A stretch of DNA of 7,729 bases from Candidatus Methanomethylophilaceae archaeon (GTDB lineage: Archaea > Thermoplasmatota > Thermoplasmata > Methanomassiliicoccales > Methanomethylophilaceae), in contig JAFVET010000120.1 of NCBI GenBank assembly GCA_017475875.1, forward strand, positions 1-7,729, read 5' to 3'. The translations under genes were made by a program, and so were the position numbers. Positions within the stretch are counted from its first letter, which is position 1, and the number at the start of each line of letters is the position of its first letter. The notes under the pieces are model-generated. The model saw only the letters and a list, made by a program, of their open reading frames with translations, did no database searches and was not told the origin of the DNA. Of this stretch, positions 1-5,531 are shown in pieces.

Positions 1-140
1 ATCTCAGAAGCAGAGGCCACTTTCAACGAGACAAAGCCTTGAAGAAGAGGTTCCAGGACAGGGAGCTCCTGGTCCAAACAGTCTCCCTGGTCCTGGCAGT
101 GGTTCAACTCTTAGTTGAACTGCTAAGGTTTGTCGGTTAA
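1..140 (+). CDS. 3' end of an unidentified protein, possibly a transposase (partial)
   Basis: An open frame enters from the left edge (first full codon at 3) and stops at TAA 138-140, giving 45 residues. The first half is basic (RGHFQRDKALKKRFQDR) and the second half is a leucine- and valine-rich amphipathic or hydrophobic helix (LLVQTVSLVLAVVQLLVELL). Third positions are moderately GC-rich, like real genes of this window. A second frame closes at TGA 40-42 and a third near 118, so this is the longest of the three. A basic stretch followed by a hydrophobic C-terminal helix, next to hairpin-dense DNA, would suit the C-terminus of a transposase, but I do not recognise the family. It could also be a chance open frame. 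Confidence 0.35.
   Translation, partial: LRSRGHFQRDKALKKRFQDRELLVQTVSLVLAVVQLLVELLRFVG
53..123 (+). repeat. Overlapping inverted repeats within the partial frame
   Basis: Two inverted repeats lie back to back. Bases 53-65 pair with 83-96 with one bulged base. An 8-bp perfect stem GTTCAACT (102-109) / AGTTGAAC (113-120) has a CTT loop and could be extended by GCA 96-98 with TGC 121-123. The 8-mer CCTGGTCC also recurs directly at 68-75 and 86-93. Such repeats are common near insertion sequence ends, but no matching terminal repeat can be identified because the left side is outside the window. Confidence 0.45.
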
Positions 141-150
141 CGACGGACCA

Positions 151-172
151 AGACCCTCCTCACGGAGGGTCT
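151..172 (+). terminator. Strong 9-bp hairpin, possible terminator or processing site
   Basis: AGACCCTCC (151-159) and GGAGGGTCT (164-172) form a perfect 9-bp stem around a TCAC tetraloop, ten bases after the stop at 140. It is placed where a terminator of the partial frame would be, but no T-run follows (AAACCCTG), so a structural or element-end role is equally possible. Confidence 0.4.
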
Positions 173-208
173 AAACCCTGTCGCTCGCCGTGTGGAAGAT
201 GTTTGTCA

Positions 209-225
209 ACAGATATAAAATCTGT
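209..225 (+). promoter_or_regulatory. TATA box embedded in a dyad
   Basis: ATATAAAA at 213-220 is a good archaeal TATA box; on the opposite strand it reads TTTTATAT, also a good match. It is framed by a perfect dyad, ACAGAT (209-214) and ATCTGT (220-225). A start about 25 bases on would fall near 241 on the plus strand, just before the structured tract at 255-343. A regulator bound to the dyad would mask TBP, so repression is the natural inference. This is also simply AT-rich DNA, so promoter function is not proven. Confidence 0.4.
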
Positions 226-240
226 CTTAGGTGTGCTAAC

Positions 241-366
241 CACAGAGTTCACGCGGTCGTTCCCTTGCGGGACGGCCATATCAGACATAGGTGTCAACTC
301 ACTGATACCCAAGGACGTATCGTTTTCACCATGTGTCTGATGTCGGATAGATATATTGTTTAATTT
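241..366 (+). ncRNA. Candidate structured small RNA (not a recognised family)
   Basis: Two strong hairpins abut each other. Hairpin 1 pairs 255-264 with 269-277 (9 pairs, bulged T261, UUGC tetraloop). Hairpin 2 pairs 278-293 with 327-343: about 16 pairs with one bulged A331. It encloses an asymmetric internal loop and an inner stem, 301-308 with 317-323. Three of the pairs (257/275, 279/342, 288/333) are U-G wobbles when the plus strand is transcribed but would be A-C mismatches on the minus strand, which favours a plus-strand RNA. A TATA box at 213-220 is correctly spaced for a start near 241, and a T-rich run (352-366) follows the second hairpin. Both ends are estimates. It does not match tRNA, SRP RNA, RNase P RNA or a clear C/D box RNA. 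It could instead be an insertion-element end or a regulatory leader of the next gene. Confidence 0.4.
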
Positions 367-412
367 ACAATTATGTTGATAATTGTTTTATAATCAATTA
401 CTCATTTAATTG
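367..412 (+). promoter_or_regulatory. Leaderless promoter flanked by two matching operator-like dyads
   Basis: A TATA box TTTATAAT (387-394) sits about 25 bases before the ATG at 415, so the transcript would start at or near the start codon. Two dyads flank it. One is ACAATTAT (367-374) / ATAATTGT (379-386) with a GTTG loop; the other is CAATTA (395-400) / TAATTG (407-412). All four arms share the core CAATTA or its complement. Half-site centres are spaced 12, 15 and 12 bases, and dyad centres are 27 bases apart. One pair lies just upstream of the TATA box and the other over the start site, as expected for a repressor. The winged helix of the downstream protein makes autoregulation a reasonable guess. 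Confidence 0.55.
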
Positions 413-414
413 TC

Positions 415-1932
415 ATGCCTGAAAGAAGGATCCTGGGAAGGGAGTCGGAGCTTTCCTACCTGGAGGGCCTATGGGAACGGGACGGTCTGGTCACCTGCTG
501 CCTATGGGGTCGCAGAAGGGTGGGCAAGACCTCGATCCTGAGGGAATTCGGCAAGGACAAGAGGACGCTCTCCCTGCAAGGGATCGAAGGCTCCTATTAC
601 GAGAATCTTTCCTCCCTCACATTGGACGTTTCCGAATTCCTCGGCAAGGAGGTGCCACAGGTACAGGACCTGACGCATCTCATGAAAATCATCGAGGACA
701 TATGCAGAGCCGATCGCACGCTCGTAGTGTTCGACGAACTCCCGTATCTTCTGGAATCCGCACCTCAGGCGTCATCGGTCATACAGAAGTCGTTGGACGG
801 GGGGTTGAGGGACCTCGACTGCATGTTCGTCGTCTGCGGTTCGTCCATCTCCGTGATGCGCAGGGAGACCGAGGATGCGAGAAAACCCCTGTTCGGCAGG
901 TTCGAACACAGGAAACAGATAAAACCGCTCTCCATAGAAGCCTGCAGGGAATTCCACCCGGATTTGGATCCGGAAACATCCCTGAGGTGGTATTGCACCG
1001 TGGGTGGCATACCGTATTACCATCTCGATACGTCCGGGAAAAGTTACCGGCAGTTGGTGGAGGAGAGGTTCTTGGATCGCGACGGCTCCTGGAGAGGGGA
1101 CGCCACGAGCCTCATCCTGCATGAATTCAACGGAAACAGGAACTACACGGGGGCCGTGAGGTGTATCGCCGACGGAACAGTGAAGCAGTCGGAGATCGCC
1201 GACAAGCTGAGGATGGACCGTGCGGCCTGCAAGAGGTTGCTCGACGATCTGGAATCCGTCGGTATCGTGGAACGCAGGGTGCCCATGGGCGATTCCCCGA
1301 AGAAGCCCGTTTATTCCATCAAGGATCCGTTCGTCGCCTTCTCGTTCACGGTCATCTATGGGCACGTCAGGTTGATCGGGGGCGACTCGCCGAGGTCGGT
1401 CGTGTACGATCTGATCCTGGAGGACATAGAAACGCAGTTGGGCCACATGTTCGAGATGTTCTGCGGCGAGTGGATGGATTCGAAATATCCCGTCGTCGAG
1501 AGGGGACAATGGTGGGGGAGGGTCGGAGACGCTGATGCGGACATCGACATCGTGGCGAAGGTCGCCGACGACCGCCGTTTCATACACACGGTACTCGGTG
1601 AATGCAAGTTCCGTGGGAAACCCATGGGGTTCGCCGGGTACAATACCCTCGCATCCAGAGCGAAGGCGGCGAGGTTCACCGAGAACGTGACCTACGCCCT
1701 GTTCTCGGCGACCGGTTTCGAGGACGATCTCTCCGAATACGCAGATGAGAACGGGATAAAGCTCATCGACGGGAGGACGTTGGTGGGAGACAGGGAACCG
1801 CCCGAGCTCTTCCGAGATCGTGTTCCTGAGCAGTCGACTGCAGACGGTTCGTCTCCGACTCATCGAGTTAGAGAACCGAGGTCGGACATATGGTCCGACG
1901 TCAGTTCGACCCTTTTCGAAGTTCTTATATAA
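415..1932 (+). CDS. ATP-binding protein: AAA/STAND ATPase, winged helix, DUF234 nuclease-like domain
   Basis: A 505-residue member of the archaeal ATPase family (ATPase_2 with DUF234). The N-terminal P-loop domain shows a Walker A motif G32-RRRVGKT-39, a Walker B strand ending in D107-E108 and a sensor-like strand FVVCGSS at 138-144. A winged helix-turn-helix follows (about 245-310, with KQSEIADKLRMD). The C-terminal DUF234 region carries E347, D378 and E396-x-K398, the spacing of a PD-(D/E)XK nuclease fold. Proteins of this family are numerous in archaeal genomes and their cellular role is not established; DNA binding or cleavage is inferred from the domains. The ATG at 415 is the best start, lying 25 bases after a TATA box with no Shine-Dalgarno. 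The last 38 or so residues (468-505) use rarer codons and overlie a hairpin series, so the protein may carry a non-conserved tail. Hairpin-dense DNA on both sides suggests an accessory insertion. Confidence 0.9.
   Translation: MPERRILGRESELSYLEGLWERDGLVTCCLWGRRRVGKTSILREFGKDKRTLSLQGIEGSYYENLSSLTLDVSEFLGKEVPQVQDLTHLMKIIEDICRADRTLVVFDELPYLLESAPQASSVIQKSLDGGLRDLDCMFVVCGSSISVMRRETEDARKPLFGRFEHRKQIKPLSIEACREFHPDLDPETSLRWYCTVGGIPYYHLDTSGKSYRQLVEERFLDRDGSWRGDATSLILHEFNGNRNYTGAVRCIADGTVKQSEIADKLRMDRAACKRLLDDLESVGIVERRVPMGDSPKKPVYSIKDPFVAFSFTVIYGHVRLIGGDSPRSVVYDLILEDIETQLGHMFEMFCGEWMDSKYPVVERGQWWGRVGDADADIDIVAKVADDRRFIHTVLGECKFRGKPMGFAGYNTLASRAKAARFTENVTYALFSATGFEDDLSEYADENGIKLIDGRTLVGDREPPELFRDRVPEQSTADGSSPTHRVREPRSDIWSDVSSTLFEVLI
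1831..1920 (+). repeat. Series of five short dyads in the 3' end of the ATPase gene
   Basis: In 90 bases there are five dyads: the 10-base palindrome CAGTCGACTG (1831-1840), AGACG/CGTCT (1842-1854), ACTC/GAGT (1858-1868), GTCGGAC/GTCCGAC (1881-1899, loop ATATG) and TTCGA/TCGAA (1905-1920). The fourth is the strongest and is followed by a CCCTTTT run, so it could terminate upstream transcripts ahead of the rps6e promoter. The codons here are less GC-rich at third positions than the rest of the gene, as if this were former intergenic DNA. Confidence 0.5.
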
Positions 1933-1961
1933 GGTATCGGGATAACGATGATTCACAGGTG
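1924..1961 (+). promoter_or_regulatory. Promoter and ribosome binding site of the rps6e operon
   Basis: The TATA box TTATATAAGG (1925-1934) contains the TAA stop of the upstream ATPase gene. A start about 25 bases on falls near 1954, leaving a leader of roughly 13 bases. AGGTG at 1957-1961 is a Shine-Dalgarno match five bases before the ATG at 1967. The housekeeping operon therefore has its own promoter and does not depend on the upstream gene. Confidence 0.65.
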
Positions 1962-1966
1962 TTCAA

Positions 1967-2359
1967 ATGGTAGACTTCAAAGCCATTGTCAATGATAAGA
2001 AGACCGGCAAGTCCTACAACATTGCCGTCTCCGGTCGCCACGCGGACTCTCTGATCGGTAAAGCCATCGGAGAGGTCGTCGACGGAGTGTTCGTAGGCCT
2101 CGATGGATACAAGCTGCAGATCACCGGCGGTTCCGACGGAAACGGTACCCCCATGAGGAAGGACCTCCCCGGCAACAAGAGGGTCAACCTCCTGCTTTCC
2201 GACAGCCTCGGATTCAAGGAGAAGTATCCCGGACAGAGGAAGAGGGTCGCCATCCGCGGCAATACGATTTCCGCAGAGATCGTCCAGATCAACATGGTCA
2301 TAGCCGAGTACGGACCTAAGTCCGTCGAGGAGTGCCTCGCGCCTCCCGCGGAGAACTGA
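1967..2359 (+). CDS. rps6e: 30S ribosomal protein S6e
   Basis: A 130-residue protein with the full archaeal S6e length and pattern: the [16 protein letters not shown] block at 54-69, then a basic [20 protein letters not shown] stretch that contacts rRNA, and a QIN motif near the end. S6e is a structural protein of the small ribosomal subunit shared by archaea and eukaryotes; the archaeal form lacks the long phosphorylated C-terminal helix of the eukaryotic protein, and this one ends accordingly. The ATG at 1967 has a Shine-Dalgarno at the right distance. It is the first gene of an operon with aIF2 gamma, with which it overlaps by one base (TGATG), so the two are probably translationally coupled. 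Confidence 0.97.
   Translation: MVDFKAIVNDKKTGKSYNIAVSGRHADSLIGKAIGEVVDGVFVGLDGYKLQITGGSDGNGTPMRKDLPGNKRVNLLLSDSLGFKEKYPGQRKRVAIRGNTISAEIVQINMVIAEYGPKSVEECLAPPAEN
2350..2353 (+). promoter_or_regulatory. Ribosome binding site that decides the aIF2 gamma start
   Basis: GGAG lies inside the last codons of rps6e, five bases before the ATG at 2359. An earlier in-frame ATG at 2332 exists, but it would overlap rps6e by 28 bases and add nine residues not seen in the family. Confidence 0.7.
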
Positions 2360-3597
2360 TGAAGGTCCCAAAGCAGCCCGAGATCAACATCGGGATGATC
2401 GGTCACGTCGACCATGGGAAGACTACCCTGACCAAGGCGCTTTCCGGTGTCTGGACCGACCGTCACTCCGAAGAGCTGAAGAGAGGCATATCTATCCGTC
2501 TCGGGTATGCAGATGTGGCTTTTTACAGGTGCCCAGAATGCCAGGGACCTGCGGCCTACGGGACGAGCAAGAAATGTAAGAACTGCGGAGCGGACACGGA
2601 GTTCCTCCGTGCCGTGTCCTTCGTGGACGCCCCCGGTCACGAGACCCTGATGGCCACCATGCTCTCCGGAGCGGCCCTCATGGACGGTGCGCTGCTGTTG
2701 GTCGCCGCCAACGAGAAGTGCCCCCAGCCTCAGACCAAGGAGCATCTGATGGCGCTTTCGATCATCGGCATCGAGAACATAATCATCGTGCAGAACAAGA
2801 TCGACATCGTCACGACCGAGCAGGCCAAGGAGAACTACCGTCAGATCAAGGAGTTCGTCAAAGGCACCATCGCGGAGAACGCGCCCATCATCCCCATATC
2901 CGCCAACCGCGGGGTCAACATCGATGTACTCATCGAGACCATCGAGAAGACCATCGTGGCCAAGGTCAAGAGGGACAAGGACGCCAAGCCCCTGATGCAC
3001 GTCGCCCGTTCGTTCGACATCAACTCCCCCGGTACCCTTCCCAAGGACCTCAAAGGAGGCGTCCTCGGAGGAACCCTGATCCAGGGTACCCTCCACGTGG
3101 GAGACGACATAGAGATCTCCCCCGGCAGGAAGACCGAGGTGGCCGGCAAGCCGGTCTACGAGAAGATCGTCGCCAAGATAACCTCCCTGGAGGCCGGCGG
3201 AAAGAGCGTCAAGGAGGTCATCCCCGGTGGGCTGATCGCCATCGGAACCGGACTCGACGCAGCCATCACCAAGTCCGACGGATTGACCGGTAGGGTAATC
3301 GGGACTCCCGGGGACCTTCCGGAGATAGTCCACGAGTTCAGGATGGAGACGACTCTCCTAGACCGTGTCGTGGGATCGTCCTCCGAACTGGTCGTGGAGG
3401 ATATCAAGAGCAACGAACCGCTCATGCTGAGCGTCGGTACCGCCACCACCGTCGGTGTGGTCAAGAGCGCCCGCAACGGCTCCGCGGAAGTGGTCCTGAA
3501 GATCCCGGTGTGCATCCTGCCCGGACAGAGGGTCGCAATCTCAAGACGCATCTCCAACAAGTGGAGACTGATCGGTTACGGCATAGTAGAGCAGTGA
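2359..3597 (+). CDS. eif2g: Translation initiation factor aIF2, gamma subunit
   Basis: A 412-residue GTPase of the usual length for archaeal aIF2 gamma. It binds initiator methionyl-tRNA with the alpha and beta subunits and delivers it to the small ribosomal subunit. The G-domain motifs are all present: G1 GHVDHGKT (15-22), the switch 1 segment [14 protein letters not shown] (39-52), G3 DAPGH (90-94), NKID (146-149) and SAN (181-183). The zinc knuckle typical of this subunit is intact at C58, C61, C73 and C76. Two beta-barrel domains follow (about 207-412), ending in the family signature [15 protein letters not shown]. The start at 2359 overlaps the rps6e stop and gives [22 protein letters not shown], the normal N-terminus. 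The next gene starts four bases after the stop. Confidence 0.98.
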   Translation: MKVPKQPEINIGMIGHVDHGKTTLTKALSGVWTDRHSEELKRGISIRLGYADVAFYRCPECQGPAAYGTSKKCKNCGADTEFLRAVSFVDAPGHETLMATMLSGAALMDGALLLVAANEKCPQPQTKEHLMALSIIGIENIIIVQNKIDIVTTEQAKENYRQIKEFVKGTIAENAPIIPISANRGVNIDVLIETIEKTIVAKVKRDKDAKPLMHVARSFDINSPGTLPKDLKGGVLGGTLIQGTLHVGDDIEISPGRKTEVAGKPVYEKIVAKITSLEAGGKSVKEVIPGGLIAIGTGLDAAITKSDGLTGRVIGTPGDLPEIVHEFRMETTLLDRVVGSSSELVVEDIKSNEPLMLSVGTATTVGVVKSARNGSAEVVLKIPVCILPGQRVAISRRISNKWRLIGYGIVEQ

Positions 3598-3601
3598 GCT
3601 C

Positions 3602-3967
3602 ATGCAGACCGTCGTTCTCGACACAAACGCCTTACTGATGCCTTTCGAGATCAGGATAAACCTGGACCTCGCCCTCTCAGATCTTCTGGGCGAGGCCAGG
3701 ATAGTGGTCCCCGGACCGTTGGTGGGAGAGCTCAAACACCTCGAACACAAATCCGCAAGGGCGGCGCTCGCCCTCGCCCGCAAGTATGAGATAATCCCAA
3801 CCGATGCGAGGGGGGACGATTCGGTCATAGAACTCGCCCGGAAGACCGGTGGTTACGTCCTCACCAACGACAAGGAACTCAGGAGAAGGTTGAGGAAGGA
3901 GAGGGTACCGATCATCTGCCTCAGATCAGGTACCCATCTCGAGATCGACAGTTATCTCGGTGAATGA
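3602..3967 (+). CDS. PIN-domain protein, FCF1-like putative ribonuclease
   Basis: A 121-residue single-domain protein. The four acidic positions of the PIN active site are visible: D7 in VLDTN, E43 in VGELKHLE, D72/D73 in GDDSVIELA and D90 in LTNDKELRRRL. PIN domains are metal-dependent RNA nucleases. A stand-alone PIN gene directly after aIF2 gamma is a recurring archaeal arrangement, and its members resemble the Fcf1/Utp23 group that acts in eukaryotic rRNA processing, so a role in rRNA or translation is more likely than a toxin role. No antitoxin gene is next to it, which argues against VapC. It is the third gene of the rps6e operon and ends directly at a terminator hairpin. The exact RNA substrate cannot be read from the sequence. 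Confidence 0.9.
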   Translation: MQTVVLDTNALLMPFEIRINLDLALSDLLGEARIVVPGPLVGELKHLEHKSARAALALARKYEIIPTDARGDDSVIELARKTGGYVLTNDKELRRRLRKERVPIICLRSGTHLEIDSYLGE

Positions 3968-3988
3968 GGGGTTTCCCCCCTTTTTATT
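3966..3988 (+). terminator. Terminator of the rps6e-aIF2 gamma-PIN operon
   Basis: GGGG (3968-3971), a TTT loop and a run of six C are followed by TTTTT (3981-3985) and ATT. It begins at the stop codon of the PIN gene. Archaeal transcription often ends at T-runs, so the T5 run is the key element. The convergent cyclophilin gene ends 20 bases away on the other strand, where the same hairpin has no T-run. Confidence 0.7.
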
Positions 3989-4467
3989 CACTCGATGACT
4001 TCCGCCTTGTTTATGACGACGGGTGTCAGCGGCTTGTCGTTGCGGTCGGTAGGCACGCTGCTGATGGCGTCTACGACGTCCATTCCGGATACGACGGTTC
4101 CGAACACGGGGTGGGCGTAGGGGGTGTCGCGGCACTCCTTGTCGAGATACGTGTTGTCGACCGTGTTTATGAAGAACTGGCTTCCCCCGGTGTGGGGCCT
4201 GCCGGTGTTGGCCATGGAGACGGTTCCCCTGACGTTGGAGTGGCCGGTACCGAATTCGTCTTCGATGGTGTAACCGGGGCCGCCCATGCCGTTTCCGTCG
4301 GGGTCTCCGCCCTGGATCATGAAGCCCTCGATCACCCTGTGGAAGATGACTCCGTCGTAGAAGCCCTGTTTGGCCAGTTTGACGAAGTTGCCGGTGGTTA
4401 TTGGCATGTCCTTGTGCATCTCGATGTTGATGTCTCCTTTCGTGGTGTGCAGGATCACATTGGTCAT
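3988..4467 (-). CDS. Peptidyl-prolyl cis-trans isomerase, cyclophilin type
   Basis: A 159-residue cytoplasmic cyclophilin that speeds cis-trans isomerisation of prolyl bonds during folding. The catalytic core is clear: FHRVIEGFMIQGGD (42-55), with R44, F49 and Q52 matching R55, F60 and Q63 of human cyclophilin A. Next come MANTGRPHTGGSQFFI (85-100) and HPVFG (119-123) with the active-site histidine. The tryptophan that confers strong cyclosporin binding in CypA falls near L108 here, as in many prokaryotic members. No signal peptide is present. I chose the ATG at 4467 because it gives MTNVILHTTKGDINIEM, the usual first strand; a TTG at 4479 would add only MRRP. No Shine-Dalgarno is visible, so a leaderless or short-leader transcript is likely. 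It diverges from the ferredoxin gene and converges on the PIN gene. Confidence 0.96.
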   Translation of the reverse strand: MTNVILHTTKGDINIEMHKDMPITTGNFVKLAKQGFYDGVIFHRVIEGFMIQGGDPDGNGMGGPGYTIEDEFGTGHSNVRGTVSMANTGRPHTGGSQFFINTVDNTYLDKECRDTPYAHPVFGTVVSGMDVVDAISSVPTDRNDKPLTPVVINKAEVIE

Positions 4468-4562
4468 GGGACGTCGCAAGCACTACTATCTGATAACCGT
4501 TATGGGCGGGTGCAGTTTTTGGACGCAAAGATTCAAAACATGACAGCCGATAGCAACGACAG
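4468..4562. promoter_or_regulatory. Divergent promoter region between cyclophilin and ferredoxin genes
   Basis: These 95 bases must hold both promoters. A perfect 11-base dyad ATAAC-C-GTTAT (4493-4503) lies about 31 bases from the cyclophilin ATG and could supply its TATA element on the minus strand (ATAACGGTTATC). For the plus-strand gene no clean TATA box is seen; TTCAAAAC (about 4532-4539) is the only AT-rich candidate at about 25 bases. Neither gene shows a Shine-Dalgarno sequence. Confidence 0.35.
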
Positions 4563-5396
4563 ATGGTCAACGTCATACCCCGCCTGAGCGTCGCGTTCCT
4601 TCCGAAGGTGTTCAACACACGTTACCGTCTGGCCAGGATGACCAACCGGTATGACAGGTTCGGAAGGGTGATCAGGAAGATGTTGTTCGACGGCGACGAT
4701 ATGATCGTGGTCCCGCAGTCGGGTGTGGCGAAGCGCATAGACCTGGACATCGAAATCGAGGATGCGGGACAACGCAACGTGGTCCCCAGCGACGTCGTCA
4801 AAGGTGTGATAGATAATTCCAGGGATATTTTCCTGATGAACTTCTGCCTATGTCGCAAATCCAACCACTGTAAGGATTACCCTGCGGATGTCGGCTGCAT
4901 CTTCATCGGGAAAGGGACGCACCGCATCCCTCCAGAATACGGCAGGTTCCTCACCAAGGAGGAGGCGAACGTTTTCATCGACGAGTGCGACCAGATGGGG
5001 CTTGTCCACATAATCGGCAGGAACAAGTTGGACAGCATATGGCTCCATACGGGGGACCATCACGATCTTCTCACGATCTGCAACTGCTGTCCCTGCTGCT
5101 GCCTGTGGAACATGGTGCGCGACATCAACAAGGACATATCCGCCGTGTACACGCGCATGGAGGGGGCATCGATTTCCATGGATGCCGACCGTTGCATCGG
5201 TTGCGGGCAGTGCAGGGACATATGCTTCGCCAAAGCGGTGACGATCGAAGGCTCCAAGGCCGTGATAGACCAGGACAAGTGCCGTGTCTGTGGACGTTGC
5301 GCCAACATCTGTCCCAAGGACGCGATAGAAGTGACCTACGATCCCTCGTGCGTCGAGTCGGAGGTCCAACGCATCCTGAAACTCGTCAACATGTGA
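4563..5396 (+). CDS. Cysteine-rich 4Fe-4S dicluster ferredoxin-like protein
   Basis: A 277-residue protein, probably cytoplasmic, with three cysteine regions. The C-terminus is a two-cluster ferredoxin module: C211-IGCGQCRDIC-221 and C240-RVCGRCANICP-251, each able to bind a 4Fe-4S cluster. A central motif C173-NCCPCCC-180 has six cysteines in eight residues. Upstream, C95-LCR, C103-KDYP and C112 form a further set that might hold another cluster or metal. The N-terminal 90 residues are basic and without cysteine. Proteins with this combination occur in anaerobic archaea and bacteria as far as I recall, but no function is assigned. An electron-transfer or metal-sensing role is inference. The ATG at 4563 gives an N-terminus that looks domain-like; M26 at 4638 is an alternative. 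It is monocistronic and divergent from the cyclophilin gene. Confidence 0.85.
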   Translation: MVNVIPRLSVAFLPKVFNTRYRLARMTNRYDRFGRVIRKMLFDGDDMIVVPQSGVAKRIDLDIEIEDAGQRNVVPSDVVKGVIDNSRDIFLMNFCLCRKSNHCKDYPADVGCIFIGKGTHRIPPEYGRFLTKEEANVFIDECDQMGLVHIIGRNKLDSIWLHTGDHHDLLTICNCCPCCCLWNMVRDINKDISAVYTRMEGASISMDADRCIGCGQCRDICFAKAVTIEGSKAVIDQDKCRVCGRCANICPKDAIEVTYDPSCVESEVQRILKLVNM

Positions 5397-5431
5397 TCTG
5401 GCCGATGTCGGTGCAGTCATGGTGAATCACA

Positions 5432-5454
5432 GACGGCACGTCTTTCAAGCCGTC
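5432..5454 (+). terminator. Possible terminator of the ferredoxin-like gene
   Basis: GACGGC (5432-5437) and GCCGTC (5449-5454) form a 6-bp stem about 35 bases after the stop. A competing shorter hairpin, AGACG/CGTCT (5431-5443), overlaps it. No T-run follows, so termination here is only a possibility. Confidence 0.3.
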
Positions 5455-5469
5455 ACAATACGTTATACA

Positions 5470-5515
5470 ATGAAAAATGGAAATGACGGTGGCCGGTCCC
5501 GATGTACCGACCACC
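5470..5515 (-). terminator. Likely terminator of pan
   Basis: On the minus strand, 17 bases after the pan stop, bases 5515-5506 pair with 5497-5488 in a 10-bp stem with one mismatch and an 8-base loop. The transcript then reads CATTTCCATTTTTCATTG (5486-5469), a T-rich tail. Position and composition fit termination between the convergent ferredoxin-like and pan genes. Confidence 0.55.
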
Positions 5516-5531
5516 ATATCGACGTGTCCGA

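Noticed and set aside
96..123. GGTTCAACTC resembles a tRNA T-arm
   Set aside because: The stem pairing is a simple palindrome; no acceptor stem, D-arm or anticodon arm can be placed around it on either strand.
278..351. H/ACA or C/D guide RNA
   Set aside because: CTGA occurs twice (302-305 and 337-340) but without a box C. An ANA lies at 347-351, but the internal loop is too far from it and no kink-turn is visible.
772..1956. A 394-codon minus-strand frame opposite the ATPase gene
   Set aside because: The plus-strand frame carries intact Walker motifs and a full domain series. The antisense product is rich in Arg, Pro and His and shows no motif.
2332..2358. Earlier in-frame ATG for aIF2 gamma
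   Set aside because: It would add nine residues and overlap rps6e by 28 bases. The ATG at 2359 has a Shine-Dalgarno and the family N-terminus.
2014..3333. A 439-codon open frame on the minus strand, opposite rps6e and aIF2 gamma
   Set aside because: It is antisense to two certain genes, has low-complexity Gly/Asp/Leu composition and matches no domain; long antisense frames are expected in DNA with GC-rich third positions.
3926..4618. A 230-codon minus-strand frame overlapping the cyclophilin gene
   Set aside because: It is a second frame of the same strand with Arg/His-rich composition. The cyclophilin frame has all catalytic residues.
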